A stretch of 64,000 nucleotides of DNA from contig NC_089598.1 of the NCBI RefSeq assembly GCF_019320115.1, positions 30,647,983 to 30,711,982 on the forward strand, in the 5' to 3' direction. The number at the start of each line of letters is the position of its first letter. The stretch's first letter is position 1. A model generated the notes under the pieces. It did no database searches and was not told the origin of the DNA. It saw only the letters and a list, made by a program, of their open reading frames with translations. Positions 21,073-33,911 of this stretch are shown one piece after another. Made by a program: the position numbers and the translations under genes. Source of the stretch: Miscanthus floridulus (Eukaryota; Streptophyta; Magnoliopsida; Poales; Poaceae).

Positions 21073-24000
21073 GGGGCTTGCGGCTCGGTGGCCGCGCGGG
21101 CCGCCGCGGCGAGGTGGTGCACCTGCCGCCGCGTCTCCGTCGCGCTCTGCGTGGGCAACCTCGTCGCCGCGCTGCTCGTGGCCCGCGCGCTCTACGCTCC
21201 TGGCTTCCTTCGCGTTTGCACCCAGACGTACGCTGTTTTCCCTATCCTCAGCTCACTGTTGGTCCATCCGCTTGTTCTGATCAAATTAATCTGCCAATTA
21301 AGTTCGTGCCTGTGGGTTTAGGCGGGGAGCTGAAGTATTCCAGGGAGCAGATGAGGTGGGTGGACGGAGTCGATCCGGATTCGCCCGCGAGGCTGAGCCC
21401 GTCGAGCTCATTGAAGCGGTATGGCTGTTCTACAGGAGCTCTTGTGTCTGGAATTCAGTTTGTTCAGGTGTTTCCATTGAAGCGGTGACAGCTTTTGAGA
21501 CATTGGGTTTTGGTGTCTGGTGCGAGAAGGTGAAGAAGCTTGCGCAAATGCATCGCGAGGGGAAGAGAAGAGGCGAAGGGGGCTGCCGCTCGAGCTGAAG
21601 CAGAAAGTTTCGCTTGAGATTTTTGCAGAGGCTGCACGATTTGGGGGGAAATTCTAATACCACGGAACAACGAGGTTTGTATTTCTGTCATTTAGTATTT
21701 TTTTTGCGAGGCTGTCATTTAGTATTTAGTTGACTTACCAAGTTGGGAATTATGCCCGGTGCATCTGGATGGTTGCCTCTGCTGTTTTCAGTACTCAGGG
21801 CTGGAATGTCGTGCTCCTTTATAGTTCGTATAATCATGTGTCCATGTTGCTGTGGTTGACTGTACATAAACATACCTGCTTCTGGCTAGTTGGACCACTT
21901 ACTAATCTGGTGCTTTGTTAGGCTCACGCCTATGTACCAGCTCTTAGATCTGAAAAAGATACATCGAGACGAGCTTTACCCGACCATTTCCTTTCTTCGA
22001 TAAAGAGCAGAATATAGGTCCTTGTGGACTTTTCATGTTTCTTTATTTCTCTTTTCTCTTCTACTCCCCTCGGTCCTAAATTACAGGTCATTTTGGCTTT
22101 TTGTAGGTACGTAGCTTTGGCTTTCTAGTTACATAGCTTTTGCTATGCACCTAAATATACGGTATGGCTAGATACAAAGCGACCTATAATTTGGAATGGA
22201 GGGAGTACTTTGTTCCTGTAATTTCACACGAAAACAATAAATCCCATCCATGCTTTTGAGAACTATGGGCCATCATTTCTATGATAACCTTGTACACAAA
22301 TTATTAAGCCAGGTTCTGGCAGCTTACAACTCCAGCGTACTTATTCATGGACTTGCCATTTACGCGCTGCTTCTTTTATTCTGGCTTGTTGTCCTCACTG
22401 GATTTTTTCTTCAAGTTTTGTTGATTTGTTGAAACCTTATTGGTTGGCATTCATTCTATTATTAGTCAATAGGACAAGACAAACTGTGATTTTCCTTTGT
22501 TTTTTTTATAAAGGTGCTTGTAAGATATGATTTAGTCTCGTATTTAGACAAATAATGACAGGGAAGTACCAAGCGATACTGATGTTTAGGAAAGTTTACT
22601 ATTATCATAGTCATACTGAATTTCACACTACTTTCCCTTTTAGGGTTGTAGGTGAGACCTTTTCTTTAAAAGAAAGCTGATGGGGATATAGGTTAGACCG
22701 TTAGAAAAATCTAAAATTGTTTTCTGGTTGTGCATTTATCTGTACAAATATGTACCACTTAGTTATTAATTGCAAGGCTAATATATGTAGTGTTAGACAT
22801 GATTTATTTAATATGTTTACTAACCTAAATAAAATCTTTTCCTTCCATTTTTCTAATATACGCCAGAAGCTGTAGAAGCATGGCGGTGTTGGGAAGCTTA
22901 AGTACATGAGAAGTACATCTACTAAGAATTTATCAAATGTTGGCCTCTCCAGTGAAGAATCAAGTATGTGAGCTTAGTTGAAGTTACTATGATGACATAT
23001 TTGTACTTGTTTATTTTTTTAACATTTGTAATGTCCTATGATTCGATATTAGGGATGTTAAAGCGAGCCTTGGAGTTTAACTGGCAAATGCTATTGGAGG
23101 ACATTGGTCTTTGGATACCTCCCACTATATATCATATCGAACATGATGACAAGCCTGAGAATGAACCAGAAGGTTATTTCGTTTACACTGTTCATGTTGC
23201 CAGCATTGTTGATTAGGTCTTACGGGTCATTAATCGTTACCAATTGTGCCGTGATTTTAAATTGCTCCAAGAGATAACAGACAATTGAATAATGGTTCTT
23301 GATTCATGTTAATGTTGCAGATGAAGAGATAATACCTGGTCCACCTTTGCCCCCTGAATGCAATACTGAACTGCATACTGATTATGGTGGCACTGCTGTT
23401 AGATGGGGCTTACACAATCACAAAGAAAGTGCCGCAGATTGCTGTCAAGCCTGTATAGATCAGGCTAAGAGGGCCAGACCAGGAGCTTTAAAGTGTAATA
23501 TCTGGGTTTAACTGTCCGTCTGAGTATGGATGCTACTCGCCAGACAAATATGAACACAAACATCAAGAATGCTGGTTGAAGCAGGTATTTTCTGTTGTCT
23601 TCTATGTGTTAATGTGTATATTTAAGTACTTAACTGATATAAGAGAATAGACTTAGTCCAGCTCTCATGCATAGTTGGTGATGTCAGTTCATTATTACCA
23701 ATTTGTCCTGTTTCCTGGGATAGTGACTTCCAAATTGTGTTATGTTTTGTTGCATATATGATACAAGTATTGGTTTTTTAACACGGTAGGGACACATGAA
23801 GTGTAGCTACTGGGCCTCTAACTTGGTTATCATGGTTTTTGGGCAGTGGATAGAGCAGGCAGCCGCAAGTGCAGCCGACACAATTCTGGTGGCCTGGCAT
23901 TGAGTTATTTTTTCTTTTACTTGATAATACAGTCTTGTTCCATCGCTTAGTTAATAAATCAATATGTCCGCGGTATTGTACAACTGTTAGTGGAAACATG

Positions 24001-25009
24001 TTTTGTGTTGCGTGTTCAGGTTATCTGTTTCTTGGTGGCTCATTTGGCTGAATTGCTGATATAACACAAAATCTAGTTACTTGTAGAGGTACTTTGTATG
24101 GCACCCCCGACATCCAGGCCATGCTTGCGATTGCTAGGATTCGTTTTAATGGAAGTTTTCATGTTGGTATGGTGAAAATTTTCTACCGTGCAGTGGTGTT
24201 AAAATTTCTTACCATGCACTGGAATGTGTTTCATTATGGTTTCTGAAGCTCTCCAAAATTTTTGCGATGACTGATTTATGGATACCTCAGCTGGAACATT
24301 CCAGCGCTATCTATAGAAGTGGAACATTGACCAGGAAAAAAAAATGGAATCCATCATATATATGAAAGTGAAAAAATTATGCTGCAATAGTGTACACTTG
24401 AGTAGCCACTTTATTCTCCGTCTGAGTTTGATCGGGCCGATGGAAATGGATGGTCCAGATATCCAGGGTGCTATCTACCCAGGCACAAAAACTGCTCTCA
24501 TGTTCAAAATATTCATGCCAGAAGTTGATTCTCTCCCCCTTTATACACGTTGGAGATCTAATGTTTGTACATGATGGTCTGAAACTATAAAATGCTATCT
24601 TTAGTTCTCTTGAATTTATTCTTTCATGACTTAACATTCATATTTTTGTATTTCTAAGTTTTGACCATGTGAGGAAATCTGAATGAATATTCAGGTTCTT
24701 TATTTAATAAACTCCCTTTAGATACTTAATAGTGAGATGCTGTTCTTGGACTCTTCCTTCCAAATGAAACTTCATGTTTTTTTCACGTTTGATCTAATGT
24801 AGTCATTGAAATCCTGGTATTCCATTCATATATATGTTATCAGAATGGATCCTGTTCCACCTGAGAAGTAATTTCGGCTGTATTGGTTTGTATTTCAGGC
24901 TGACCACCCTAGATTAAACTTCAAAGACCGGTACTCTGAGACATACAGAGATTCTCATCCGACTGCTCCTGTCGTTGTGCCATGGATGTCTGGTGTCATT
25001 ACTGCATGA
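21066..25009 (+). pseudogene. Seven-exon signal-anchored Cys-rich protein, copy 1, frames broken by insertions
   Basis: Collinear with the intact gene at 42071-45998. Exons: 21066-21227, 21322-21418, 21530-21674, 22867-22963, 23053-23172, 23321-23584, 24899-25009. Lengths are 162/97/145/97/120/264/111, against 160/95/142/96/120/263/111 in copy 2, so copy 1 carries nine extra bases net. Examples are an extra G near 21100, an extra C at 21365 and an extra A near 23511 (GGTTTAACTG versus GGTTTACTG). Splice sites and the stop codon are preserved. Either this copy is a young pseudogene or the changes are sequencing errors; the insertion-only bias favours the second. Confidence 0.7.
22064..22205. 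mobile_element. Stowaway MITE in intron 3, copy 1
   Basis: 142 bases. The ends CTCCCCTCGGTCCTAAATTA and its near inverse ...TTTGGAATGGAGGGAG are flanked by TA on both sides, which is the Stowaway (Tc1/mariner) signature. Present at the same intron position in copy 2, so it predates the duplication. Confidence 0.85.
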
Positions 25010-26509
25010 GCTGCCTGCTCACAGGAGCCCATTTCCAATGTGCAACCTCCCAACTGAACTCTCTACATTTTTTGCAAACTCAGAAAGCCATTTTTCTTTC
25101 CGTTCTTTAGTACCTAGACTTTAGGTTAGTCTACTTGATAGCTGAAGTTAGTCTGAGCTGGGGCGTGGGTGGTAGGATTTGGGTTATGCTGGTGGCTTAC
25201 TCGTGAAATTATACAGAGTTAAATTAATTCTTTTGTTTTCTCTGTCTCATACTTTATTTCCCCTAGATCTGATAATATTTTGTTCTTTTCGTGCCCAGAA
25301 CTCGTTGGTCATGGAAACTTTTACCTCTCATGTCTCTGTTGTTCTATCTGATAACTTCTTCTTTTTTGTAATTGAGTGCATATAATCATATACTTTTTTT
25401 ATTAGGTGTGTCAGTGTGTATTTATGTTTGTGATTTTATGCAGGACGTCCTACACCACATATTATTAGGTGGGTTTTTGGTTCTATATCACAACTCTATT
25501 ACTGGCCACACTTTTTACCATTATGTCTCACATGTCATAGGTACCTTTGTCAAACCGTGCCCTAAGGTGTGGCAAACAAATTGATAGGCACATCTTAGGC
25601 ATATTTTGGCAGATATGTGTTGCAATGTGTGTACATCAATCAGTCATGCCCACAACTATATTCTACTTAAAACTGAAAACTAACTAACGCAGAAGCAAGC
25701 TCGAGAGAGCTCATATCATCTCAAACATTGGATCAGCACTTCAGTGCTTGCAGCTGTTTTCTCAAACCTTGATGCAGCGCAATGGGAGACGAGACAGTCT
25801 ACGGGCAGGACACTTCAAGGCTGACTTGCTCAGAGACGGAGGAGTTTGCCTAGGGGTTTGGGTAAAATTGACTAGGCCACAGCGTTTTTTTGAACTATTG
25901 GATAAATGGGGTGATGGCTAACCTGCTGCATCCAGTGTGCCCGACTTGGACCAAAGTGTGTACGAGTAGATCGTATATCTCCAGACCACATTTGTCAACA
26001 AAATTGGCTTCGCTCCAAATGCAGTCGCATTATAGGAGGGTGCATTTGGGTGAATCTGATGAACATATACTCCTTTTCTCTCTGAATAATTCAATTTCTA
26101 GAATTGTTTTAACCCAAACTTTTTTATGTTTGACTAGTTTTTAAGAAAAAGGTACAAATATTTATGATACCAAATAATCATATTTTTAATAAGTCTTTTG
26201 GTGTACCTAATGATATTAATTTGATGTCATATCATAAATAAAAAGAGTTGACTTTGAGACAACTTTATGAATTGATTTATTCAGGGATGTTGGGAAATTT
26301 TTGTATTGCAATGCTGTTGCTAATTATCTATTGTCTATTATGATATTGCACTGCTTTGAAGTATTTGTGGGTGGTTCAATTCATCTGGTCCAAAACTATC
26401 GAACTAGTGGTTCAACCGGTTCTTTACAGTTGGACCAATGAACCAGCAAACCGATGCCCTCACCGGTTCAATCTCCAGTCCGGTTCTAATAACTATGCGT
26501 CTAATGGGA
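25010..26509 (+). other. 3' UTR and AT-rich intergenic region, copy 1
   Basis: Follows the stop codon of the seven-exon gene. The first few hundred bases probably form the 3' UTR. About 26110-26300 contains GTTTGACTAG and AGTTGACTTTGAGAC phrases reminiscent of a Stowaway interior, but no ends were found. Counterpart: 45999-47499. Confidence 0.3.
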
Positions 26510-28364
26510 TGTCACACCCCAAAATTTCCGTTTTGGGTCGTGAATAGAAATACTAAATAAAATAAAGGATTTAATACTTTTCTAAATTTTCCAATATTTA
26601 TTCATTTCATTGTTAATATAAAGTGAGAAAACATGGCTTTATAAAACTTTATAAAGCTAATGTGATTTGTTTGTTACATTCATGCCTTTGCATTATTTTT
26701 ATTGTTTGAAAAATGAATTTCTAAAACTCGACCCAACCAGGTCCTCTTCTTTTTTTTTTCTTTGGAAAATAAGCCTTCAAAAATTATGTTTCAAAACCAA
26801 TTCAAGCTTGAGTCTAAAAAGTTAAAAAATGTATTTAAATGTGCTCATAAAAGCTATTTTTGATTCTCAAAATATGGTTTAAAAAGGATTCTCAAAATAT
26901 ATTTCGAAAAAATAAATATTGAAAATAGTTTTAAAAGGTAGATTTCTAAAATCATCTATAAAGTTGAGAGTTTTCAAATTTAAATGGTTTTAAAATAGTT
27001 TGGAAAAGCTGTTTGATCCTTTTCTAAAAAGATAAATCTCTTTTATCCTTTTCTCCCTTCTTTCTTTATTTTTGGCCCGTCCGTGCTCTTGGCATGCTAA
27101 CTACACGCGCTACCGGCCTGCTCCGCAGTCCGCCCGCCGGCCCAGCTCCTGCCTCTCTTTGAAGCCCAGCAAAACGGTCCGTCTCCCACGGCCTTTCCTC
27201 TGCGCCCGCGTGCTCTCCCTGTTGCGCCAAGGCCAGCAGCAGTGCGCAGCCTCGGCCCACCCCGCCCCCGCCTGTCTCAGCTCCCTCGCGTGCGCGCCCC
27301 CGATACTGGGCCTCGGCCAGCAAAAGCAGCGGCAGCCGCCCCACAGCCCGCACCCCGCCTCTGTGCTGCTGCCCGGCGGGCCCCGCTCGTCAGACACAGC
27401 CACCCCGCTGCCTCGGTCGCGCAGCCGCTGGCAGGTGGCCCCCACGCGTCAGCGACAGTGGACGTCGTCCCCAACCTCCCGCACGAAGCGGACGACGCCT
27501 CCGCCGCCACCGCTCGTATCTCCTAGGCCCGCGCGCGCCCCGAGGTTGGCCGTGCCTACATATCGAGGCTCCCCAGTGCGCTGCGCCGCCTCAGAAACCC
27601 TAGCCGCCCCTAGCCCTAGCGCTCCCTAGCTCCCGCACGCAGCTGCCGTCCGCAGAGATCCCGCCGCCACCGATCTCCGCAGTGGCCGCATCCCCGTCGA
27701 TAAGAACCGGCCCACGAGCTCCGCGCCGAGGTGAGGAAGCCGCCGGTATCGCTCTCGTCCTCCCTCTCCCTCTCTTCTGTGCGCGGTAGCTCGCCGAAGC
27801 CGCCGCCTTTACCCGAGCCGCCCAGCCGCATCGTTCGCCGTCTCCGGCCGCCGTTCGTCGGCGAGATCCACCCAGTGGAGTTCGCCGTGTCGAACTCCGC
27901 GCCTCTGTGCCACCCGCATGCCTGGCAGAGCCCCCTAGGGCCTGCGCCGCCGTCTTCCGGCGATGCTCCGCCGCGCCTTGCGTTCCACCACCGCGAGCAG
28001 AGGAGCTGGCTGCCGCCGCCGCCAAGCCGGCCGAGCCCAGCCTCTGGCCTGCCAGCAGCACCCCCTGCGCGCTGCCCGTCAGGCCGAGGCCGGCCACCCC
28101 ACGGCCGCCGACCGCCCGACCCGCGCCCCTTCGCGCGCTGCCTCGCGCAGAGGCCGCCAACCGCCGTGGCCGCCGCCCCTTTTGCGGCCTGCAGCAGGCC
28201 GCCGCGCCGCTGGCCGCCACGGGCGAGCCCCGTGGGGTAGCGCCGCCGTCTGGCCGGCCGGGGAGCCCCTGGCCAGCTGCCCTCTCCCACGCCGAGGCCC
28301 CCTTCGTCTGCGTGAACGGTGCAACCATGGCCATGGGGAGGAGATGGATGGAGGTAGAATACGA
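26510..28364 (+). repeat. 5' 1.86 kb of a gypsy-type LTR, cut by the duplication junction, copy 1
   Basis: Starts TGTCACACCCCAAAATTTCC, a start I associate with grass LTRs. A 550-base very AT-rich part is followed by an abrupt change at about 27060 to a very GC-rich part that includes an AAACCCTAGCCG motif at 27596, as in a transcript leader. It stops at the duplication junction. The full version in copy 2 continues to about 50199. Multiple long frames here are open only because of GC content. Confidence 0.55.
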
Positions 28365-31300
28365 TGTGCCAGGTGCCTCGGCCGCCTCCAACAGCTTCAC
28401 GACCTCTGCATCAGCCTCCTCGTCATCTTCTGGCAACACGTAGCCGTCGCTGACAGCCTCGAGGTTGATGGCGTAGTGCGAGGAGACGACGGCCAGGGCG
28501 CGCTTGACGCCCGTGTTGCAACGCCTCCCGGAGCCTCTCGTGGACGCGGCTGCTCAACGCAACCAGGCGGCTCCCAAGGGAGCTGGCTGATTGGACTCCT
28601 CGACGTCCAGGGCCTCGCAGGCGGTACGGACAGCGCTGCGCAGCGCCTCGTGCTCCCGGACCTCAACATCCAGCGCCGCTTGCGCTGCGACGGAGGCCTC
28701 AGCCGCCTGGGAGGCTTCTTTCTCTAGATCTACGTCGCGATAAGGGGTCAGGAGTCAAACGCGAACCAGGACAAAAAGAACAAGGAGCACGGTTCAAGCG
28801 GGAACTTACCCTCGGCCTTGCTCTTCCAGTCTAAGGCCTCGACCCGAGAGGCCTCGGCCGCCTTGGTAGCCTCTGCCAAGGCGACTTTCGTCGCCTGATG
28901 CTCGCTCTGCTCCGCACCCAGCTGCCCGCTATGACCTTGGCAGAGGCCGTCGCTTCTTGGGCCCGAGACCTGAAGGAGTCTCGCTCCTCCTCTAGTTCCT
29001 TGATCTTCTCCACCAGAGGGGCGGACTACTCCTTAGCCGTGGCCAACTCGGCCTGAATGTCAGCACAACGAAGGCGGAGGTCCTCCACTTCCGCACTCCA
29101 CGTCGACAAAAGCCCCTGGGCATCGGCAAGCAGGCCCTTCTGCCGCCGGAGCTGGTCCCAGATATCCCTCTCATTTCGCAGGAACACCGATTTCCCAAGG
29201 GATCGGGTCTCGAGCTCCTAAGGAGGCAAAACAAAAAACGCACGTCAAACATTGCGAGGGGGCTCGGAGAGAAAACAACGCGGCACGAGAGAGGAAAGTA
29301 CTTACTCGTGTGACACCGGGCAAGTCCCGCCCCATAATAGTCATCGCTGTCTGCAGCGACCGCACTGCCAGTTGGCGGTACTGCTCAAGGGTGTCCCAAT
29401 GCCCCCCCTCTGCGGTATCTTCAAGGGCGAACACGGGCTCCCCCTCGGGGTCAGCCCGGTTCCGCCAGAAAACACGCGGGAAGTTCCACCCACGGGGCTC
29501 GGGCCGTAGCCGGACAAGAGCCGAACTCCCCTCGGCGGGATCTGGGACTGGCTGCTCCACGGTACTAGCCGCCTCGACGTCCGCCGCCTCCTTCCCATGG
29601 GAGGAATCATCAGACGAGATTGCCTGAACCAGGGGCGGTGCCAAAACTTGCTCCATCTCCATCGCCTCAGCCTCGACGGACCTGGGGGCTCTGCCTCCGT
29701 CGTCTCTACCTCGTCGGCCCCGGCGTCCACCGCCCTAACTTCGGAGGCCTTGGGGGCTCCGGCGTCACCCTCAATGGCCTCGGCAATGGTGGACGCCCCT
29801 AGCCTCATTCGCCCCAAGACCCACGACATCGTAGGGCGTGGGCTCCTCCTCCACTCGCTCCGCGGCCGCCTCGGCACCCTTTTCCTGGGCAGCCGCCTCC
29901 TCCGAAACGGCCCCACCCGATGCCGCGCCGCGCTGCGCGCCAGCCTGCGCCTCCGCTGCCTGATGGGCAGAGGAGCTAACATTCACCTTGAGCGCCTTAC
30001 GGGGCGCCAAGGCGGGATCTTCCACCAGATGCGTCTGGCTGGAAGCAAGGACACTCCCAAGGTCAGCATGCGACCAAGGGGCAAACAAGAAGTAATACGG
30101 ACTCCACCGGAAAAGACGCTTACCGCGAACGTGGATGCAGCCGCTTCAACACCGCCAGCCTCCTCTGCAACGGCGGCGGTGGTGGCAGCAGTGCGGCCTC
30201 GGTGTCCATCGGTGCCAGCTGGCCTCCGTTGGACCCCGGCACCTCCTCGACCCTTCGCGGAGACAATGGGGTCGCCCCCACCGTCGCTCGCTCCACCTCC
30301 ACCGTTGAACCCATCGGGCCGACGGCACGCTCCTCCGACACCCGCGCCTCGGGCGTGTCGGCCTCGGCCCCGGGACGGGCCGCCACCGGCCCCGGGACAC
30401 CTCCTCCTAGGAGCGTCAGGCTCCTTGCCGGCGCCCCGGGCACCATCTCCCTAATGTCGGGGAGGTGTTCCAGGCAGGCCGTCCCCACCTCGCGCCCGCC
30501 GCCCGTCGCCCGAAGAATCCGACACCGACGACGAGGGAGACGGCTCCAACGGGAGACCGTCGAGCTTCTGACGCCGGCGACGAGCGTCCAGCTTTTCGCG
30601 CGCAAGGAGCTTCTTCGTGCGCTTCGCCTCCTTGGCATCTTTCTTTTTCTTCTCCTCCTCGGTGCGCGCCCTGTTCACGGATCGCCGCCGGGCGTCCTCG
30701 GGAACGGGCGGTGGGGAGCCTCGCACGTCTCTTATCCCCTGCGGGAACGATGAAGTAAGACGACAGACAAAAAAGGCGGAAAACAAGAAGGCCGCGAAAG
30801 CCTCGGCGACATCCAACTTACCAGTGAAATGTGCCCCCGCGACGGGCGCATCGGAACGGCATCAAGTCGTCGAGCTTCGGCTTCCCAGTCTACCGCCTCT
30901 CTCACCCGACGCAGGGTCTCGTCGTCGGTAAGGGCGAAGGCGGACATCTTGATACCGGCGATCGGGTCGCTCGGCGTCATCTCGAACAGCCGCCGCCGCT
31001 GGGCCATTAGCAGGCAACACCCTCCGGCGGTGAAAGGCCGCCACGACCACGGCCGCCGAAAGGCCTGCGGTCACGCAGCTTCCCCAAGGCCCGCAAGAGC
31101 GGCTCCAACCTAGGCTGATCAGCCTTGATAACGCCGTATCCCCATTTCTCTGGTTGACTCTCTACAACCCGCCCGGTATAAGGAGGAAGTCCTCCGTCGT
31201 CGTTGCGGAGGTAGAACCAGCCGTCGTACCAACGACGGTTGGACGATGACAGCTGGGCCGGGATGTAGAGGGACTGCCGGTCTTGGCGCACATGAAGGGT

Positions 31301-31741
31301 GCAGCCGCCGGCCCTCTGCACCTTCCGGGCCCCCCTCGTTCCCCCCGGCTTGGTGGTGAACGTCGCCCGGAACAAGTGGAGCCACAACTCCCAGTGGGGA
31401 GCGATCCCCAAGTACCCCTCACAGACGGCGACGAAGATGGCCGCCTGCGCGATGGAGTTGGGGCTGAAATTGTGGAGCTCCACGCCATAGTAGTGCGGGA
31501 GCGCCCGCATGAAGTTATCCACCGGCGACCCGAGGCCTCGCTCGTGGAAGACGACGAAGCTCACCACGTAGCCGTCGCGCGGCCTCGGCTCCGACTCGTT
31601 CCCCGGAGCGATCCACTCCGGCTCGTCAGGGTCGGTGATCGGGCGAAGAAGACCGGCCTCCACGAGCGACTGCAGCTTCCCCTCGGTGACGTCAGACCGC
31701 TCCCAGGGATCCGCCGGGAGGAGGACGGGACCACCTGCCAT
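28365..31741 (-). CDS. Antisense retrotransposon gene, copy 2, C-terminus replaced at the duplication junction
   Basis: Exons on the minus strand: 30822-31741, 30124-30738, 29306-30038, 28810-29217 and 28729 down to the junction. Exon 1 reads cleanly for 235 residues from the ATG at 31741 (PF04195-like domain). A one-base insertion near 31065 then shifts the frame, where copy 1 is clean. Introns are 30739-30821, 30039-30123, 29218-29305 and 28730-28809, all GT-AG, with GTAAG donors. Exon 5 loses its natural stop: after EDDEEADAEVVKLLEAAEAP the frame crosses the junction into LTR sequence and stays open to 27600. The function of the family is unknown; it is found as an antisense ORF in Tat-lineage elements. 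Confidence 0.75.
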
Positions 31742-31905
31742 CGCGCAGTGGAGGACGCTGCTACGACGGTAATCTCTCTCTCTCTCTTTCGTCCGGTCTC
31801 TCTCTCTCGCCCTTCTCCTCCCCGCTCTATGCTCTCAACGACGGCACGGAGGCAGCGAAAGCGAACGCGGAAAAGGTAAGGAGGGGGAGGGCGAGGCTCT
31901 TTGCG

Positions 31906-31913
31906 TATTTATA
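31906..31913 (-). promoter_or_regulatory. TATA box of the antisense gene, copy 2
   Basis: Minus-strand TATAAATA, about 165 bases upstream of the ATG at 31741. Identical context to copy 1. Confidence 0.6.
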
Positions 31914-32201
31914 CAGGGACGAGACGAAACCGCTGGGCGACGAAATCGGGGAAGTTTTCCCAAAAAATCCGCTGCGGTTACCCAGATCCGGTCTTACCGC
32001 CCACGCGCCCACTCCCTCCTCATTAATTGCACGTGCAGTTACGTCCCGTCGGCTGACGCCACGTCGCGTCCAACCGCAGCAGCAGCAGGCGCCGTTTCAC
32101 CTCCCCGAAAAAGCCGCCTCAAAAGACGCGCCTGCCGTTGTTAGCCGTAGGGAGAGAGATAGCCCCCCACCCGATTCCTTTCAGGCAAAGGAACTGGGCA
32201 C

Positions 32202-33705
32202 CGAGCCCGCTACGGTCCAGGGGTTCGAAGGCTGGGCCCTTAGGGGTTTCGACAGCCGCCCCAGGGCAACAGAGTCAGGGGCGACTACGGGCGAGCCTAT
32301 GCGAGGCCGAGGCCCAAGCAAGCGAAACGCTTGGGACGCCCTGTGTTGCGTCCGAGACCGGCAGGGAGGTCTCCGAATGGGATCCCACCGTAGGGAGGCA
32401 CCGAGCCACCGAGGCCCAGCGAACGGCCTCGGCACCCACTAGAGAAACCCTCCGGTACTCTTGGAGCGCGTCTCCGGACCGCTAGCCGACCCCCAGCGAA
32501 CGGGGTACGGGCCTCCACTCGGACTCACCCGATAACAGCTCACCGGAAATGCCATCGCTCGCGCCCACCGAGGGTAGCGTGGCACATTCCACCCCTCCTT
32601 CCGAGCGAAAAGGAAGCGCGAGGGTCGAATAAAAAGTCAGGAGAATCCCTGACGGCCCTCCTGCTCCGCGCAGGGGCTAAGGGACTCTTCCTGCAAAACA
32701 TTGCCGAGGCCCAGCGACTTGGGCTCGCACACGAGGGGGCTCGGCAAAACAAACCCTCCTTCCGAGCGAAAAGGAAGCGCGAGGGTCGTTCAAAAAGCCA
32801 GAAGAACTCCTGACGGCCCTCTTGCTCCGTGCAGAGGCTAGGGAGCTCCTTCTGCAAAAAGACGCCGAGACCCCGCGACCTAGGCTCGCACCCGAGGGGG
32901 GCTCGGCAGACAGACCCTCACGCGCGAGGGGCGAACCAAAAGCCAGGGGGACCTCTGACCGCTCTCTCGCTCCGTGCGAGAGACTCGGGGGCTCCTCCTG
33001 CAACTTTGCCGAGACCCAGCGGCTCAGGCTCGCACACGAGTGGGCTCGGCAAACAGCCCCCCGTCCGAGCGAAAAGGACGTGCGGGAGACGGACAAAAAA
33101 GTCGGGAGGACCCCTGACCGCCCTCTCGCTCCGTGCGAAGGCTCGGGGGCTCTTCCTGCACCCAAGATAAAGACAAGCGACCCTGAGCCCGTTACGGTCC
33201 AGGGGTTCGAAGGCTGGGCCCCCAGGGGTTTCGACAGCTGCCCCAGGGCAAAAGAGTCAGGGACGACTACGGGCAAGCCTGTACGAGCGCGCCCTGTGTC
33301 GTGTCCGAGACCGGCAGGGAGGTCTCCGAATGGGATCCCACCGTAGGGAGGCACCGAGCCACCGAGGCCCAGCGAACGGCCTCGGCACCCACTAGAGAAA
33401 CCCGCCGGTATTCTTGGAGCGCGTCTCCGGACCGCTAGCCGACCCCCAGCGAACGGGGTACGGGCCTCCACTCGGACTTACCCGATAACAGCTCACCGGA
33501 AATGCCGTCGCTCGCGCCCACCGAGGGTAGCACGGCATCTTCCACCCCTCCTTCCGAGCGAAAAGGAAGCACGAGGGTCGTACAAAAAGCCGAGGGAACC
33601 CCTGACGGCCCTCTCGCTCCAGGCGGAGGCTAAGGGGCTCTTTCCGCAGCATCGTCGAGACCCTGCGCTCCGAACTCGCACCCACGGGCCCGGCAAACAC
33701 AATAA
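32202..33705 (+). repeat. GC-rich two-level repeat array before the 3' LTR, copy 2
   Basis: Same organisation as 11172-12690: a ~330-base block at the start and again from about 33183, with four degenerate ~150-base tandem units between (about 32595-33170) and one more after. Single-base differences from copy 1 are frequent here. Confidence 0.8.
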
Positions 33706-33911
33706 AAACCCCTCACTCGAAAGAGAAAAAAGCCCCTGGAGAAGTGAAATCACTCCTCCAGGGCCTCGGGGGCTACACCCGGCGGGTGCGCTCGCGCGCA
33801 CCCACCGAAACCTCGAGTACAAAACGCCATCCCGGCAGGAACTATCAAGAGCCAGTTCTCGTCAGAACCTCAGGGGGAGTGCCTCCACTCCCCCCAAGGC
33901 TCGGGGGCTAC

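Larger units (their letters stand above)
7315..28364 (+). repeat. 21-kb direct tandem duplication, unit 1
   Basis: The sequence starting TGTGCCAGGTGCCTCGGCCG at 7315 reappears at 28365 and the two runs stay collinear for 21 kb. Unit 1 is 21050 bases and unit 2 is 20996. It contains the last exon remainder and the rest of the antisense gene, the element's repeats and 3' LTR, two probable host genes, MITEs, and the first 1.86 kb of a second LTR. Flanks differ on each side: upstream of unit 1 is the natural C-terminal coding end of the antisense gene, and downstream of unit 2 is the natural continuation of the second LTR. Confidence 0.95.

Noticed and set aside
21066..25009. Prolyl 4-hydroxylase or thioredoxin-like assignment for the seven-exon gene
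   Set aside because: It has an N-terminal anchor and many cysteines, but no CxxC thioredoxin site and no HxD...H iron-binding set, so neither family is supported.
27072..28727. Several long overlapping frames on both strands in the GC-rich LTR part (also 48065-49391)
   Set aside because: They are open in nearly all frames because GC-rich DNA has few stops. Pro/Ala/Arg-rich low complexity, no domain.
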